A stretch of 64,000 nt of DNA from Mycolicibacterium sp. GTDB lineage: Bacteria; Actinomycetota; Actinomycetes; Mycobacteriales; Mycobacteriaceae. A model generated the notes under the pieces. It was not told the origin of the DNA and made no database searches. It saw only the letters and a program-made list of their open reading frames with translations. The DNA is taken from contig NZ_JAEMTA010000016.1 in assembly GCF_016462545.1 (NCBI RefSeq), positions 32,422 to 96,421 on the forward strand, in the 5' to 3' direction. Both the position numbers and the translations under genes were made by a program. Positions 53,467 to 63,307 of this stretch are shown one piece after another. Every line of letters begins with the position of its first letter. Position 1 is the stretch's first letter.

Positions 53467-54768
53467 TCAGGCGGTCTTGTCCCGCACCGCGCGCCGCATC
53501 GCCGCGATCGGATCGGCGTACAGCCCGCCGAGCGACACCACCCCGGCACCCGCCTCCTGCACGCGGTTTCCGAACGAGGTCAGCCGGATGTCGCGGGGCG
53601 CGAGCACCGACCGACGCCGGTAGGCCGCCTCCACCTGTGCCATGCCCTCCGGATACTCGGTGAAGGCCTGGCCGCCGACGACGAGGTCGTCCGGGTTGAG
53701 CATGTCGCGCAGCAGCGCCACGGCCTCGCCGAGCACCCTGGCACGTTCGCCGAGTAGTTCGATCGCCGGCTGATTGCCCTGGCGGGCCGCACGGAGCACA
53801 CCCGCGATGGTCGACGACGGACCCTCCGCGGGGACGATCCGCAGCTTGCGCGCCGCGCTCACCACCGCCTCGTCGCTCACCGTCGACTCCAATTGACCAG
53901 TGCCACCAAGCAATTCGGAATGAGCCGGCAGCGCGGCGATGGTGCCGGGACCACTGGTGGGCGAGTGCACCCGGCCACCGATCGACAGGGCGTAGCCGAC
54001 GGTCTCGCGGGCGTAGACGTACAGGCTGGTGACCGGAGCCGCCCGGCCGGCGACATCCGACTCCGTCGGGGCACTGAGCCGGCGGGCGCCGAGCAGCAGT
54101 TCGGCTCCAGCCATCGCGTCCACATGGGAGGCCAACGACACCGGCAGCCCGAGCGTCTCGGCCAGCACGGGGCCCACCGGAGCGTCGGTCCAGCCGAGTC
54201 GGGCGTGGTCGAGATGGCCGGTGGTGCTGTCCACGACGCCGCCACCGGTCACACCCACCCACAGTGGCCTGCGGCGATGCCAACGACTCAGGTAGCGGCT
54301 CGCACTGCCGGCCAGCGCTGCGAGCGCCGAATTCTGCGTCCCTCGGGGGGTCGGCGTCTCGACCACGTCCAGTGTGCGACCAAACAGGTCGGTGGCCACG
54401 ATGCTGGTGACACGTGCCCCGATGTGGATGCCGAGGGTGAGGAACGGCTCGTGGTTGACCTCGACGGGAACCCGCGGGCGTCCGATCGCGCCGGAGACGG
54501 CGAGATCGGCCCGCTCCCGCAGGACGCCTGCGTCGAGCAAGGCGGTGACCTGCCGGTTCACCGTGGCAATGCTGAGGCCGGTGGCCTGCGCGATGACGTC
54601 ACGGGCGATGGGTCCGCGCAACCGCGCGGCGCCGAACACCGACGCCGCCGCCGCCTCGGCGACCCGCAGTGACGGGGCCACGATGTGGTGGCGGGCAAGC
54701 AGTGCGCGCTTGGCGTGCGAGGTAGAGATGGTGGAGGGGGTCTTGCGAATGGCGGTGGGGGTGCTCAC
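53467..54768 (-). CDS. ROK-family transcriptional regulator (Rv0485-like)
   Basis: A 433-residue ROK protein: an N-terminal winged helix (GPIARDVIAQATGLSIATVNRQVTALLDAGVLRE, about 52-85) and an actin-like sugar-kinase domain (about 110-430). The zinc motif CxCGxxGCxE of active ROK kinases is missing, and the catalytic Asp region reads SHVDAMAGAELLLG, so it is a regulator and not a kinase. The M. tuberculosis counterpart lies at the same place, before mshA. It starts at GTG 54768 with GAAGGA upstream and has a long structured leader region. Confidence 0.9.
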   Translation of the reverse strand: MSTPTAIRKTPSTISTSHAKRALLARHHIVAPSLRVAEAAAASVFGAARLRGPIARDVIAQATGLSIATVNRQVTALLDAGVLRERADLAVSGAIGRPRVPVEVNHEPFLTLGIHIGARVTSIVATDLFGRTLDVVETPTPRGTQNSALAALAGSASRYLSRWHRRRPLWVGVTGGGVVDSTTGHLDHARLGWTDAPVGPVLAETLGLPVSLASHVDAMAGAELLLGARRLSAPTESDVAGRAAPVTSLYVYARETVGYALSIGGRVHSPTSGPGTIAALPAHSELLGGTGQLESTVSDEAVVSAARKLRIVPAEGPSSTIAGVLRAARQGNQPAIELLGERARVLGEAVALLRDMLNPDDLVVGGQAFTEYPEGMAQVEAAYRRRSVLAPRDIRLTSFGNRVQEAGAGVVSLGGLYADPIAAMRRAVRDKTA

Positions 54769-54847
54769 GGGAGGTGTCCTTCGTCGAAGTCGGCTGGTGG
54801 GTTTTAGGCCACACCTGGCGACTCAGCAGGACGGAAGGTCCGGGTTC

Positions 54848-54915
54848 AGTCAGGCGCGGCGACGAGCGCGACAACAACAACACGCGCGCCGAAGGGCGCT
54901 GCGGGAAGCCTGACT
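54848..54915 (-). other. Structured leader region upstream of the ROK regulator gene
   Basis: Perfect 8-base arms AGTCAGGC (54848-54855) and GCCTGACT (54908-54915) enclose 52 bases that contain an inner hairpin GCGCC-GAAG-GGCGC (54886-54899) and an ACAACAACAAC run (54871-54881). It lies about 80 bases before the ROK gene. It could be a leader RNA structure or a terminator-like element; no match to a known riboswitch is recognised. Confidence 0.4.
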
Positions 54916-54941
54916 AGCGGACACGGAGAGAACTTAGCACG

Positions 54942-54955
54942 CCAACTAATGTTGG
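54942..54955. promoter_or_regulatory. Small palindrome before the SDR gene
   Basis: CCAAC-TAAT-GTTGG, perfect five-base arms, ends four bases before the ATG at 54960. It lies in the 191-base gap shared by the ROK regulator gene and the SDR gene and could be the regulator's site. Confidence 0.35.
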
Positions 54956-54959
54956 ACGA

Positions 54960-55712
54960 ATGTCGTCACACGAACCCTCTCAGCCCATCGCGGTCGTCAC
55001 GGGCGCCAGCTCCGGCATCGGCGAGGCCACTGCGAAAACCCTTGCTGGACTTGGCTTTCACGTAGCCTGCGTGGCACGCCGCGAGGATCGTGTCAGGGCA
55101 CTCGCCGACGAGATCGGCGGTACCGCAATTGTGGCGGACGTCACTAATGGTGCGCAGGTGGAGGCCATGGCCGCCGGCCTGGACCGGGTCGACGTGCTGG
55201 TTAACAACGCCGGCGGGGCGAAGGGCGTGCAACCCGTGGCCGATGCCGACCTCGACGACTGGCGCTGGATGTGGGAGACCAACGTGCTGGGCACCCTGCG
55301 GGTGACCAGGGCGCTGCTGCCGAAGCTGATCGCCTCGGGCGACGGGCTGGTGGTCACCGTGACCTCGATCGCGGCGTTCGAGATCTATGACGGCGGGGCC
55401 GGTTACACCTCGGCGAAGCATGCGCAGGCCGCGCTGCACCAGACGCTGCGCGGCGAACTGTTGGGAAAACCCGTGCGGCTCACCGAGATCGCGCCGGGGA
55501 TGGTGGAAACCGAGTTCTCAGTCGTCCGCTTCGGCGGAGACCAGGAGCGCGCCGACGCCGTCTACCGGGGGATGACACCGCTGGCCGCGGCGGACGTCGC
55601 CGAGGTGATCGGGTTCGTGGCATCACGGCCGTCGCACGTCAACCTGGACCAGATCATCATCCGGCCGCGCGATCAGGCCAGTGCGACGCGAAAGTTCACC
55701 CGCCCGGAGTGA
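54960..55712 (+). CDS. Short-chain dehydrogenase/reductase
   Basis: A 250-residue classical SDR. Cofactor motif TGASSGIG (15-22), NNAGG (about 82-86), catalytic Ser in [15 protein letters not shown], and Tyr-x3-Lys in YTSAKHA. RR at the end of the second strand (CVARREDR) suggests NADP. The substrate is unknown. It is divergent from the ROK gene and converges with the L,D-transpeptidase gene with a 17-base overlap. M. tuberculosis Rv0484c is the counterpart. Confidence 0.92.
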   Translation: MSSHEPSQPIAVVTGASSGIGEATAKTLAGLGFHVACVARREDRVRALADEIGGTAIVADVTNGAQVEAMAAGLDRVDVLVNNAGGAKGVQPVADADLDDWRWMWETNVLGTLRVTRALLPKLIASGDGLVVTVTSIAAFEIYDGGAGYTSAKHAQAALHQTLRGELLGKPVRLTEIAPGMVETEFSVVRFGGDQERADAVYRGMTPLAAADVAEVIGFVASRPSHVNLDQIIIRPRDQASATRKFTRPE

Positions 55713-56994
55713 CCGTGACCGGTATCGGCGGAGTCGTCGTCGGCGTTCCCGACAGCGTTGGCGCATCCGTGGGCGTGGCAGGCGCGCTGCTGGGGACGTT
55801 CGACGGCGGCGTGTCGTCGTTCAGCGCGGACATGGACTTCCACTCGTCCCAGCCGACGGCCCAGTCCCAGATGTCGCCGTCGGCATAGGACAGCTCGATC
55901 GTCGTGCCGGTCACCTCGACGGGATCGCCGTAGATCGCCGTATTGAAGTACTGCTGGGCGTTTTCGGTCGACAGGTTGATGCAGCCGTTGGTGACGTTGC
56001 TGCTGCCCTGCACTCCGGTCGTGCTCGGGTTCGCGTGGATGAACTCGCCGTTGTTGGAGATTCGGACGGCGAACCGCTCGTGTGCGTTGGTGTAACCCGC
56101 CGCCGGGTTGGACATGTAGAAGTCTTCGTACTTCTCGGTGACGACGTGGATGCCGCTGCGTGTGACGTTGCGGGGCAGATCCGCCTCGCCGTAGCTGCAG
56201 GGCAGCGTCATGATCACGCCCGCATCGGTGATGACCTCGATCTGATGCGACGACGCCTCGGCCTTGACGACCTGCCGCCGCCCGATCTCGAAGTCGAGCG
56301 TCAGGTCCTGTGCGCCGAAGGCACCCTCACCGAACGGGACGCCGTACATGTTGGCCGCGACGTGGACCTTGGTACCGGGCGGGTAGTAATCCCGGGTACG
56401 CCAGTGCACGCGGGAGCCACCGACCTCGTCGGGCAACCAGGCCCAACTGCCCTCGACGGGTGGGGTGGTGGTGACGACCAGGGCCCGCTCGACGGCGGCC
56501 TTCGCGTCGTCGCCGATCGCGGCATCGAACTGCATGATGACGGGCGCCGCGACGCCGACGACCTGGCCGTCGGCGAGCTGGAACTGCCCGTTCACCTGGA
56601 CTTGCGGCGCGACGGTGGAGAAGCTGCCGCTCAGCGGGACCGCCTTGCCGTCGCGGCCGACCGCGGAACCGCCCCAGGTGTACTTCACGCCGTAGCCGAG
56701 TGGCTCGGCGATGGTGAACGCGGTGCGGTCGGGATTCATCGTGCCCTTGACCGGGGCACCCTGCGTGTTGGTCAACGTGACGCGCTGCAGCCAGCCGTTG
56801 CTGACCTCGACACCGATGGGGTCGGTGGGCGCGACGTCGGAGGCGTCCTTGTCTGGTTTGTAGGCGATCTCGGCCTTGGCGGGCGCCGTGGTGGCGTCGG
56901 GCTGGGTGATCGACGACCGTCCACTGCAGGCGGCGAGAACGCCGGAGGCGCCCACGGCGAATGCGGTCAGCGCTTGGCGCCGATTGATGGTCAC
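55696..56994 (-). CDS. lprQ: L,D-transpeptidase lipoprotein (LdtMt5/LprQ type)
   Basis: A 432-residue exported enzyme that makes 3-3 peptidoglycan crosslinks or attaches proteins to peptidoglycan. The signal [20 protein letters not shown] has both a twin Arg and a lipobox (Cys 23), so a Tat-exported lipoprotein is likely. Two Ig-like domains (about 45-245) precede a YkuD domain (about 250-380) with [10 protein letters not shown] and [12 protein letters not shown]: the nucleophile Cys and following Asn are present, while the usual SHGC His is Asn. A Pro/Thr-rich tail of about 35 residues ends it. Start is GTG 56994. Confidence 0.92.
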   Translation of the reverse strand: MTINRRQALTAFAVGASGVLAACSGRSSITQPDATTAPAKAEIAYKPDKDASDVAPTDPIGVEVSNGWLQRVTLTNTQGAPVKGTMNPDRTAFTIAEPLGYGVKYTWGGSAVGRDGKAVPLSGSFSTVAPQVQVNGQFQLADGQVVGVAAPVIMQFDAAIGDDAKAAVERALVVTTTPPVEGSWAWLPDEVGGSRVHWRTRDYYPPGTKVHVAANMYGVPFGEGAFGAQDLTLDFEIGRRQVVKAEASSHQIEVITDAGVIMTLPCSYGEADLPRNVTRSGIHVVTEKYEDFYMSNPAAGYTNAHERFAVRISNNGEFIHANPSTTGVQGSSNVTNGCINLSTENAQQYFNTAIYGDPVEVTGTTIELSYADGDIWDWAVGWDEWKSMSALNDDTPPSNVPSSAPATPTDAPTLSGTPTTTPPIPVTVTPGG

Positions 56995-57009
56995 GTGTAC
57001 ATACGGTAC

Positions 57010-58074
57010 CTACAGGACGCACCCAACCAGAATCGGTTCGGGTGTGAGCTCGATCCCGAAGGCGCGTCGAACGCCGTCGCGAACCGCTCTGGCCAGCGTC
57101 AACAGCTCATCGGTGCCAGCCGCGCCGCGGTTGGTGAGCGCCAGCGCATGCTTCGTCGACAACCGGGCGGGTGACGCCTCGCCGGGGTAGCCCTTGCCGA
57201 AGCCGGCGTGCTCCACCAGCCACCCGGCCGCGAGCTTGACCCCGTCGGGTGCGGGGTAGTTCGGCACGGGTCCGTCGACGAGGGCGCTCAGGCGGGCGAA
57301 GTCGTTCGCCGATACGACGGGGTTGGTGAAGAACGAGCCAACGCTCCAGGTGTCGTGGTCGCCATCTGCGAGGAGCATGCCCTTGCGCGCCCGCAGTGCC
57401 AACACCACGTCACGAACGCGGGTCGCCTCCATGCGCGAACCGCTCTCGGCGCCAAGGGCATTCGCCAACTCGCCGTAGCGGAGCGGAGCACTGCGGCCGG
57501 ATGGGTCCAACGCGAACTCGACCTCGAGCACCACGGCACGCGACGAGTTCTTGAGCACGCTGGTGCGGTAGCCGAAGCGCAGCTCCTCGGGCTGCACCCA
57601 CCGCACGTCCCCGCTGTGCCGGTCCAGCAGGCGGACCCGGCGGATGACGTCGGCCACCTCGACGCCGTAGGCGCCGACGTTCTGCACTGGCGTGGCCCCC
57701 GCCGAGCCCGGGATGCCCGACAGGCACTCCAGGCCCCCGAGTCCGTACGCCAACGAGGTGACGACCACGTCGTCCCACGACGCTCCCGCCTCGGCGCGGA
57801 CGACGTCCCCCGCGACCGTGATCTCGGTGTTCGCCACCCGCACGACGGTCAGGTCGGCCAGGTCGTCGGCAATGACGAGGTTGGAGCCGCCGGCCAGCAC
57901 CAGCGTGCGCTCGGCCGGGTCGTCGGCGGGCAGCTGACCTAGCACGTCGACGAGCTTCTCGGTGGTGTCGCACACGAGCAGCCGGCTGGCGACGGGCCCC
58001 ACCCGGAGCGTGGTCAGCGGCGCGACCGGGACCGACACCTCCACGGCGACGCCCGCGATATCCGAACTGGCCAC
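57010..58074 (-). CDS. murB: UDP-N-acetylenolpyruvoylglucosamine reductase
   Basis: Flavoenzyme that reduces UDP-GlcNAc-enolpyruvate to UDP-MurNAc in peptidoglycan synthesis. The 354-residue protein has the FAD motif [15 protein letters not shown] (about 58-72), [27 protein letters not shown] (about 118-144), [11 protein letters not shown] and [14 protein letters not shown] with the catalytic Ser (about 245-258), and [13 protein letters not shown] at the end. The GTG at 58074 matches homologues. It lies 15 bases upstream of lprQ on the same strand, so cross-linking and precursor genes are together. Confidence 0.95.
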   Translation of the reverse strand: MASSDIAGVAVEVSVPVAPLTTLRVGPVASRLLVCDTTEKLVDVLGQLPADDPAERTLVLAGGSNLVIADDLADLTVVRVANTEITVAGDVVRAEAGASWDDVVVTSLAYGLGGLECLSGIPGSAGATPVQNVGAYGVEVADVIRRVRLLDRHSGDVRWVQPEELRFGYRTSVLKNSSRAVVLEVEFALDPSGRSAPLRYGELANALGAESGSRMEATRVRDVVLALRARKGMLLADGDHDTWSVGSFFTNPVVSANDFARLSALVDGPVPNYPAPDGVKLAAGWLVEHAGFGKGYPGEASPARLSTKHALALTNRGAAGTDELLTLARAVRDGVRRAFGIELTPEPILVGCVL

Positions 58075-58100
58075 GGGCGGTAACGGTAGCGTGGTCGGCT

Positions 58101-58607
58101 ATGCCGCGTTCCTTCGACATGGCAGCCGACTACGACGGCACCGTCGAACAGATCCACCGAGCCTTCGGCGACGAGCGTTACTGGCGCGAACGACTGACCC
58201 GCTCCGGCGCCGACGAGACGACGCTCGACTCCATCACCTGGAACTCCGAAGGCGGGATCGACGTCGTCACCACCCAGACCCTGCGAGCCGACCGGCTGCC
58301 CGGCGTCGTCACCCAGTTTCACCGCGGGGATCTCAGCTTCGTCCGCGAGGAGACGTGGACCCCGCTGACCGACGGGTGCGCCACGGGCGTCGTGAAGGGC
58401 TGGATCCCCCGGGCCCCTGCCACCCTGGCCGGCACCGCGGTGCTGGCTCCCACGGGCAACGGGTCGCGCTTGGAGTTCAGGGCCACCGTCGAGGTCCGCA
58501 TCCCGCTCGTCGGCGGCAAGGTGGAGAACTTCGTCGGCACTCAGCTGGTGGACCTGCTGACGGCCGAACAGGACTTCACCACGGCGTGGATCAGGGAGAA
58601 CGCCTGA
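58101..58607 (+). CDS. DUF2505 family protein
   Basis: A 168-residue protein with the START/SRPBCC-like layout of DUF2505: AADYDGTVEQIHRAFGDERYWRERL at the front, then WIPRAPATLAGTAVLAPTGNGSRLEFRATVEVRIPLVGGKVENFVGTQLVDLLTAEQDFTTAW in the C-terminal half. Such folds bind a hydrophobic ligand; the ligand is unknown. It is divergent from murB, 26 bases apart, and heads a plus-strand string of four genes. Confidence 0.87.
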   Translation: MPRSFDMAADYDGTVEQIHRAFGDERYWRERLTRSGADETTLDSITWNSEGGIDVVTTQTLRADRLPGVVTQFHRGDLSFVREETWTPLTDGCATGVVKGWIPRAPATLAGTAVLAPTGNGSRLEFRATVEVRIPLVGGKVENFVGTQLVDLLTAEQDFTTAWIRENA

Positions 58608-58629
58608 CATCGCACTAAGGTTGCCGGCC

Positions 58630-59400
58630 ATGGGCCCTCCCATGGGGCAGCTGACGCGCGGCACGACCGGTTACAACCGCTTGCGCCGCAGTGACCGCTG
58701 GTTGGTGCACGCTCCGCGGGTGCGGGCGGCACTGCTCTCCGCGGCGGACCCCTTGATCGTCGACCTTGGCTACGGGGCACTTCCCGTGACGACGCTGGAG
58801 CTGGCGGCGCGACTGCGGACCGTGCGTCCCGATGTGAGGGTGGTCGGCCTCGAGATCCATCCCGAACGGATCGTGCCGCCCCAACAGGGCGTCGAATTCG
58901 GGCTCGGCGGGTTCGAACTGGCCGGGCTGCGACCCGTTCTGGTGCGCGCCTTCAACGTGCTGCGTCAATACCACGTCGACGACGTGGCCGAGGCGTGGAC
59001 GCAGATGCGGTCGCGACTGGCGCCGGGCGGGCTGATCGTCGACGGCACCTGCGACGAGCTGGGCAGACGGTGTTGCTGGGTGCTCATCGACGACACCGGA
59101 CCCGTGAGCCTCACCCTGGCATGCGATCCGTTCGCGATCGACCGGCCGTCGGACTTGGCTGAACGGTTGCCCAAGGTGCTGATTCACCACAACGTGCCAG
59201 GCCAACCCATCCACGCCATGTTGACCGCGGCCGACCGCGCCTGGGCCGCCGCCGCGGGGCACGGCGTCTTCGGACCGCGGGTGCGTTGGCGGGCGATGCT
59301 CGAGTCCCTGGCCCACGACGGCTACCCCGTCGAGCCGCCGCGGAGGCGACTGCGCGACGGCGTCCTCTCCGTTCCGTGGTCCGCGGTCGCGCCGCATTAG
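58630..59400 (+). CDS. Class I SAM-dependent methyltransferase-like protein
   Basis: A 256-residue protein. Motif I is LIVDLGYGALPVTTLELAARL (about 43-63), motif II VRVVGLEIHPERI and motif IV/V LAPGGLIVDGTCDELGRR. RNA or small-molecule targets are equally possible. The ATG at 58630 was used; a second ATG at 58642 is possible and a TTG nine bases upstream less so. It lies 22 bases after the DUF2505 gene and nine before the nitrilase gene. I do not recall a counterpart between these genes in M. tuberculosis, so it may be a species-group gene. Confidence 0.82.
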   Translation: MGPPMGQLTRGTTGYNRLRRSDRWLVHAPRVRAALLSAADPLIVDLGYGALPVTTLELAARLRTVRPDVRVVGLEIHPERIVPPQQGVEFGLGGFELAGLRPVLVRAFNVLRQYHVDDVAEAWTQMRSRLAPGGLIVDGTCDELGRRCCWVLIDDTGPVSLTLACDPFAIDRPSDLAERLPKVLIHHNVPGQPIHAMLTAADRAWAAAAGHGVFGPRVRWRAMLESLAHDGYPVEPPRRRLRDGVLSVPWSAVAPH

Positions 59401-59409
59401 GCTGGCGGC

Positions 59410-60225
59410 ATGCGTATTGCCTTGGCGCAGATCCAGAGTGGCGACCAGCCGTCGGCCAACCTCGACCTCGTCGCGGACTACACCCGGCGAGCCGCCGACG
59501 CGGGTGCGCGCATGGTGCTGTTCCCGGAGGCCACGATGTGCCGTTTCGGGGTGCCACTGAAGCCCATCGCCGAGCCACTGGACGGTCCGTGGGCGACGGA
59601 GGTGCGCGCGATCGCCGACCGCGCCGGCATCGTCGTCGTGGCGGGCATGTTCTGTCCCAGTGACGACGGCCGGGTCACCAACACCTTGCTGGCGACGGGT
59701 TCGGGCGTCGACGCGCACTATCACAAGATCCACCTCTACGACGCCTTCGGCTTCACCGAATCACGCACGGTCGCACCAGGTTTCGAGCCGGTGATGATCA
59801 CCGTCGACGGCGTCGGCATCGGGTTGACCACGTGCTACGACATCCGCTTCCCCGAGCTCTTCGTCGAACTCGCCACGCGCGGCGCCCAAATCCTCACGGT
59901 CCATGCGTCGTGGGGCTCGGGCCCGGGCAAGCTCGAACAGTGGACGCTGCTGGCGCGGGCCCGCGCGCTCGACGCCACCAGCGTCGTCGTCGGCGTCGGC
60001 CAGGCGTACCCGGGCGACGAGATCGCCGCCGTCGGCCCGACCGGGGTCGGCGGCAGCCTGGTCTGCTCTCCCACCGGCGACGTCGTGGCGACGGCCGGGG
60101 CGGATTCGCAACTTCTGCTCGTCGACGTCGACCTCGGACCCGTCGACAAGGCCCGCGACAGCATCGCGGTGCTGCGCAACCGCGCCGAGTTCACTCAGTC
60201 GGGTAGGGCACAATCGCAGGCGTGA
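59410..60225 (+). CDS. Nitrilase superfamily (carbon-nitrogen) hydrolase
   Basis: A 271-residue amidohydrolase of the nitrilase superfamily. The catalytic triad is visible: Glu in VLFPEATMCRFG (about 39), Lys in YHKIHLYDAFGF (about 106), Cys in GLTTCYDIRFPEL (about 143). Members of this branch act as omega-amidases, deaminated-glutathione amidases or similar repair enzymes; the substrate is open. The counterpart is Rv0480c. Its stop overlaps the GTG of the next gene (GTGA). Confidence 0.92.
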   Translation: MRIALAQIQSGDQPSANLDLVADYTRRAADAGARMVLFPEATMCRFGVPLKPIAEPLDGPWATEVRAIADRAGIVVVAGMFCPSDDGRVTNTLLATGSGVDAHYHKIHLYDAFGFTESRTVAPGFEPVMITVDGVGIGLTTCYDIRFPELFVELATRGAQILTVHASWGSGPGKLEQWTLLARARALDATSVVVGVGQAYPGDEIAAVGPTGVGGSLVCSPTGDVVATAGADSQLLLVDVDLGPVDKARDSIAVLRNRAEFTQSGRAQSQA

Positions 60226-61160
60226 CCGACCCCTCCGATCCCTGGGCCCGCCCCGCACATCAGCCCCCGCAGCCGTATCAGCCCCAACCGGGCCACCCGG
60301 CGGGGCCGCAGTACGCCGGGCCGCCACCCCAGGGACCTCCGCAGCAGGGGTATCCGCCTCAGGGTCCCCCACCGACGGGATCGTCGGGCGAACCGACCGA
60401 GCCGTCCGAGTCCGGGGGCAAATTCTCACGCTTCGTGCGCGATCCCCTGTCGATCGTGCTGGTCGTCGTCATCGTGCTCGCACTCGGCGCCGCCGGGCTG
60501 ATCGGCGGCGAGATCTACGCCCGGCACCGCGCCGATCAGGTGGTCGCGACCGCGGTCAGTTGCGTCGTGCAGGACGACGCCACGGTGTCCTTCGGCGCGC
60601 TTCCCCCGTTTCTGTGGCAGCACCTCAACAAGCACTACGGCAACATCACGGTGACCACCGCGGGCAATCAGATCCGCGACATCAAGGGCATGAAGGCCGA
60701 GATCAGCATCGACGACATCCGCCTGCAGAACAGCGGCACGTCGACGGGCACGATCGGGGCGCTCGACGCGACGATCTCCTGGAGCACCGAGGGCATCCGG
60801 CAGACGATCCAGGACTCGATCCCGATCATCGGCAGCTTCGTCTCCGGGGTGAAGTCCAACCCGTCCGACGGCACGATCGAACTACAGGGGGCGCTCGGCA
60901 GCATCGTCGTCAAACCCGAGGTCGTCGACAACGGCGTCTCGCTGCAGGTGCAACAGCTGACCGGCCTCGGCTTCACGCTGCCGCGCGAGACGGTACAGCC
61001 CGCGCTCGACGCGTTCAGCGGGCAGCTGACCAAGAATTACCCGCTGGGCATTCACGCCGACAGCATCGAGGTCACCGACACGGGCGTGATCAGCAAGTTC
61101 TCGACGCAGAACGCCTCGATGCCCGCGGGTGGACAGGACCCCTGCTTCGCAGGTCTCTAG
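60222..61160 (+). CDS. DUF2993 (LmeA-like) lipid-binding membrane protein
   Basis: A 312-residue protein with a Pro/Gln-rich cytoplasmic N-terminus (about 1-65), one membrane helix ([21 protein letters not shown], about 76-96), and an outer DUF2993 domain (about 100-310) of the LmeA kind, which in mycobacteria binds phospholipid and supports lipomannan/mannan synthesis. The function of this paralogue is unknown. It is the last gene of the plus-strand string and overlaps deoC tail to tail by four bases. Confidence 0.88.
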   Translation: MTDPSDPWARPAHQPPQPYQPQPGHPAGPQYAGPPPQGPPQQGYPPQGPPPTGSSGEPTEPSESGGKFSRFVRDPLSIVLVVVIVLALGAAGLIGGEIYARHRADQVVATAVSCVVQDDATVSFGALPPFLWQHLNKHYGNITVTTAGNQIRDIKGMKAEISIDDIRLQNSGTSTGTIGALDATISWSTEGIRQTIQDSIPIIGSFVSGVKSNPSDGTIELQGALGSIVVKPEVVDNGVSLQVQQLTGLGFTLPRETVQPALDAFSGQLTKNYPLGIHADSIEVTDTGVISKFSTQNASMPAGGQDPCFAGL

Positions 61161-61837
61161 GAATCCAGTCCGTCCAGCACCGCACGCGTCCCGGACAGCC
61201 CAAGCCGGGTCGCGCCCGCGTTCAGCATCGCGATGGCGTCGGCGGCGGTGCGAATGCCGCCGCTGGCCTTGACCTCGACGGTGGGTCCGACGGAGCCGAC
61301 CATGATCTCGACGGCGCGGACCGACGCCCCACCCGCGGGGTGAAAGCCGGTCGACGTCTTGACGAACTCGGCGTCCGCCTCGGCCGCCGCTCTGCACACG
61401 TCCACCAGCGTCTGCTCACCGGCGAGGTCCAACAGCGCCGCCGACTCCACGATCACCTTCAGCACCGTGCCGGGGACGGCCGCACGGACCGCGGAGATGT
61501 CGGCGCGCACCGCCGCGACGTCCCCACGGATCGCAGCTCCCACGTCGATCACCATGTCGACTTCATCGGCGCCGGCCGCCACGGCCAGCATGGCCTCGTG
61601 CACCTTGATATCCGAAACGTGCTTGCCGGAGGGAAATCCGACGACGGTGGCGATGAGCGTCCCGACCGATTGAGCACGACGGGCCGCGGGCACCATCGAC
61701 GGCGAGACGCACACGGCGTACGCGCCGAGGTCGGCCGCCTCCGCGACCAGGGCGGCGACGTCGAGGTCGGTGGCCTCCGGCTTGAGCAGGGTGTGGTCGA
61801 CCATCTGGGCAACGACATCCCTGGTCCACGTCGTCAT
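61157..61837 (-). CDS. deoC: Deoxyribose-phosphate aldolase
   Basis: Cleaves 2-deoxyribose-5-phosphate to glyceraldehyde-3-phosphate and acetaldehyde. The 226-residue TIM barrel has [12 protein letters not shown] at the N-terminus, LKVIVESA (Lys, about 140), [13 protein letters not shown] with the Schiff-base Lys (about 170) and [15 protein letters not shown]. The ATG at 61837 overlaps the TGA of the preceding secreted protein gene; the longer frame upstream is shadow. Confidence 0.95.
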   Translation of the reverse strand: MTTWTRDVVAQMVDHTLLKPEATDLDVAALVAEAADLGAYAVCVSPSMVPAARRAQSVGTLIATVVGFPSGKHVSDIKVHEAMLAVAAGADEVDMVIDVGAAIRGDVAAVRADISAVRAAVPGTVLKVIVESAALLDLAGEQTLVDVCRAAAEADAEFVKTSTGFHPAGGASVRAVEIMVGSVGPTVEVKASGGIRTAADAIAMLNAGATRLGLSGTRAVLDGLDS

Positions 61838-62262
61838 CAGAACGGCTCCTCGGTGCCACCGGGATTGCAGCGGGTGTCGATCATCGTGGCGTCGTCGACG
61901 ACCGGCCGCCACGGCTCGAGATTCCAACTGGTCTTACCGGGCTGGGCGATCTCGGCGAAGCTCCAGTGGCACATGAACTGCGCGCGCATTCCCGGCATGT
62001 CGGCGTCGGGCGAGAGTGCCAGCACCTCGGTCCACGCCTCGTCACCCTGAAGTTCGTTGTTCAGTTGGGCCGCAGCGACACGACCCGACGGGGTCGGGTA
62101 GACCCGCAGGCTCGACAGGTCACCCCAGTGCGACCACTCGGTGTGATCGACGAAGGGCGGGCTGGCGATCGGGTCGGCGGCCGCGGCGGGGGCGAGGCCC
62201 GCGGAAGTCAGCGCACCCGCCATGGCGAACGCCGTCGCGAGGGCGGCCAGGAGACGACGCAT
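61837..62262 (-). CDS. Secreted DUF2599-like protein (Rv0477-like)
   Basis: A 141-residue exported protein with a signal peptide ([20 protein letters not shown] to about residue 29, cleavage near APAAAA). The mature part is Trp-rich, with [19 protein letters not shown] near the front and two Cys (MCHWSF and DTRCNPG) that may pair. The family, known from mycobacteria and some other actinobacteria, has no assigned function. It lies four bases after the small membrane-protein gene upstream. Confidence 0.85.
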   Translation of the reverse strand: MRRLLAALATAFAMAGALTSAGLAPAAAADPIASPPFVDHTEWSHWGDLSSLRVYPTPSGRVAAAQLNNELQGDEAWTEVLALSPDADMPGMRAQFMCHWSFAEIAQPGKTSWNLEPWRPVVDDATMIDTRCNPGGTEEPF

Positions 62263-62266
62263 GCTG

Positions 62267-62551
62267 CTAACGCGACTTTCCCTGGACTTCGAGGATCTTG
62301 GGTCGAACGTCGACCAGGTAGATGCCGATCGCGCACGCGGCTATGGCCGAGCCCACCGGCGGCGGAAGGAACACGCCCACCAGTGACGTCCCGCCGAGGA
62401 TCGCCAGCCAGATCGGCTTGCTGAGCTTCTCGGCCGCGGGGTAGGCGTCGGTGCGCTGGATCGCCGCATGGACGAACGCGTACAACCCCACCAGCAGTAC
62501 GCCCACCTGAATGGCGAAGAGGACGTAACTCGCCAGGTCCTGAAGCATCAC
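62267..62551 (-). CDS. DUF2516 membrane protein
   Basis: A 94-residue protein with three hydrophobic segments (about 5-27, 46-62 and 65-83) and the conserved polar loop [20 protein letters not shown] between the first two. This is the DUF2516 family; M. tuberculosis Rv0476 (87 residues) lies in the same position. The ATG at 62551 begins MMLQDL. It lies 62 bases after hbhA and is likely part of the same transcript. Function unknown. Confidence 0.88.
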   Translation of the reverse strand: MMLQDLASYVLFAIQVGVLLVGLYAFVHAAIQRTDAYPAAEKLSKPIWLAILGGTSLVGVFLPPPVGSAIAACAIGIYLVDVRPKILEVQGKSR

Positions 62552-62613
62552 GCTCCAAGCCTATGCGGGTTACGTCCCCTCAGTCGACTCGCCCTTCGAG
62601 GTCGTCGGCTTCG

Positions 62614-63249
62614 TTACTTCTGCGTCACCTTCTTGGCAGGCGCCTTGGCCGGAGCCTTCTTCGCGGGCGCCTTCTTGGCGGGGGCCTTCTTGGCGGGAGC
62701 CTTCTTGGCGGGGACCCGCTCGGCGGCTTCCTTGACGGTCTCGCCGGCCTCGTCGACCTTCTTGGGCAGCTCGACGCCGACCAGCTTGGCGGCACGCTCG
62801 CCGACCGCGCGGGTCTGGCTCGCCACGGTGCCCAGCGCATCCTGGGTCAGCTCGACGGCCTGATCGGTCACGCTCTCGACGCGGTTGGCGGCCTCTTCGA
62901 TCGCCGGCTGGCTGCGCAGGCGCTCGAGGGCGGCCTCGCCACGCTCGACGAGCTTGTTGTACTGGGCGGTGGCAGCCTCGGCGTATCCCTCGGCGGCCTT
63001 GCGCAGCTCATCGGCGGTCAGCTTCTCGCGGATCTCGGCGACCTCGGTCGTCAGGTCCTCCTGCAGCTTGTTGACCTTCGCGCGGCGCTCTTCCACCCGG
63101 GTGGTCGCCTCGGTCCGGGCCTCTTCGGCACGCTCGCGCAGGCTGGCGACGATCTCGTTGACGGTCGCGAGCGCGAGGTCCGCGGCGCCGACGGCGGCGA
63201 GCAGCGGGGCCTTCAGGTCTTCAACGGTGGGCTGGGTCTTCTCGGCCAT
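62614..63249 (-). CDS. hbhA: Heparin-binding haemagglutinin HbhA
   Basis: A 211-residue surface-associated adhesin that in M. tuberculosis binds heparan sulfate on epithelial cells and is involved in aggregation. A short N-terminal helix, a long coiled coil (about 25-115, [25 protein letters not shown]) and a C-terminal Lys/Pro/Ala tail of PAKKA repeats (about 180-211), whose Lys residues are methylated in known HbhA. The tail here has six repeats, so the protein is 12 residues longer than in M. tuberculosis (199). GAAGGGAAAC precedes the ATG at 63249. Confidence 0.95.
   Translation of the reverse strand: MAEKTQPTVEDLKAPLLAAVGAADLALATVNEIVASLRERAEEARTEATTRVEERRAKVNKLQEDLTTEVAEIREKLTADELRKAAEGYAEAATAQYNKLVERGEAALERLRSQPAIEEAANRVESVTDQAVELTQDALGTVASQTRAVGERAAKLVGVELPKKVDEAGETVKEAAERVPAKKAPAKKAPAKKAPAKKAPAKAPAKKVTQK
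62635..62712 (-). repeat. HbhA tail repeats
   Basis: Five to six near-identical 15-base units (GCCTTCTTGGCGGGG and variants on the plus strand) encode the PAKKA repeats of HbhA. Their number can vary by recombination, changing the heparin-binding tail. Confidence 0.85.
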
Positions 63250-63307
63250 GTTCTTGTTTCCCTTCGAACTTCGATTTCGGTTTGGCTGATCAGCAGTGGT
63301 TCGGATG

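Noticed and set aside
54599..54883. Minus-strand frame starting with Leu codons in the ROK leader (possible leader peptide)
   Set aside because: It runs without a stop far into the ROK gene in another frame and has no RBS; the RNA structure explains the sequence better.
62635..62712. CRISPR-like short repeats
   Set aside because: In-frame PAKKA codon repeats of hbhA without unique spacers.
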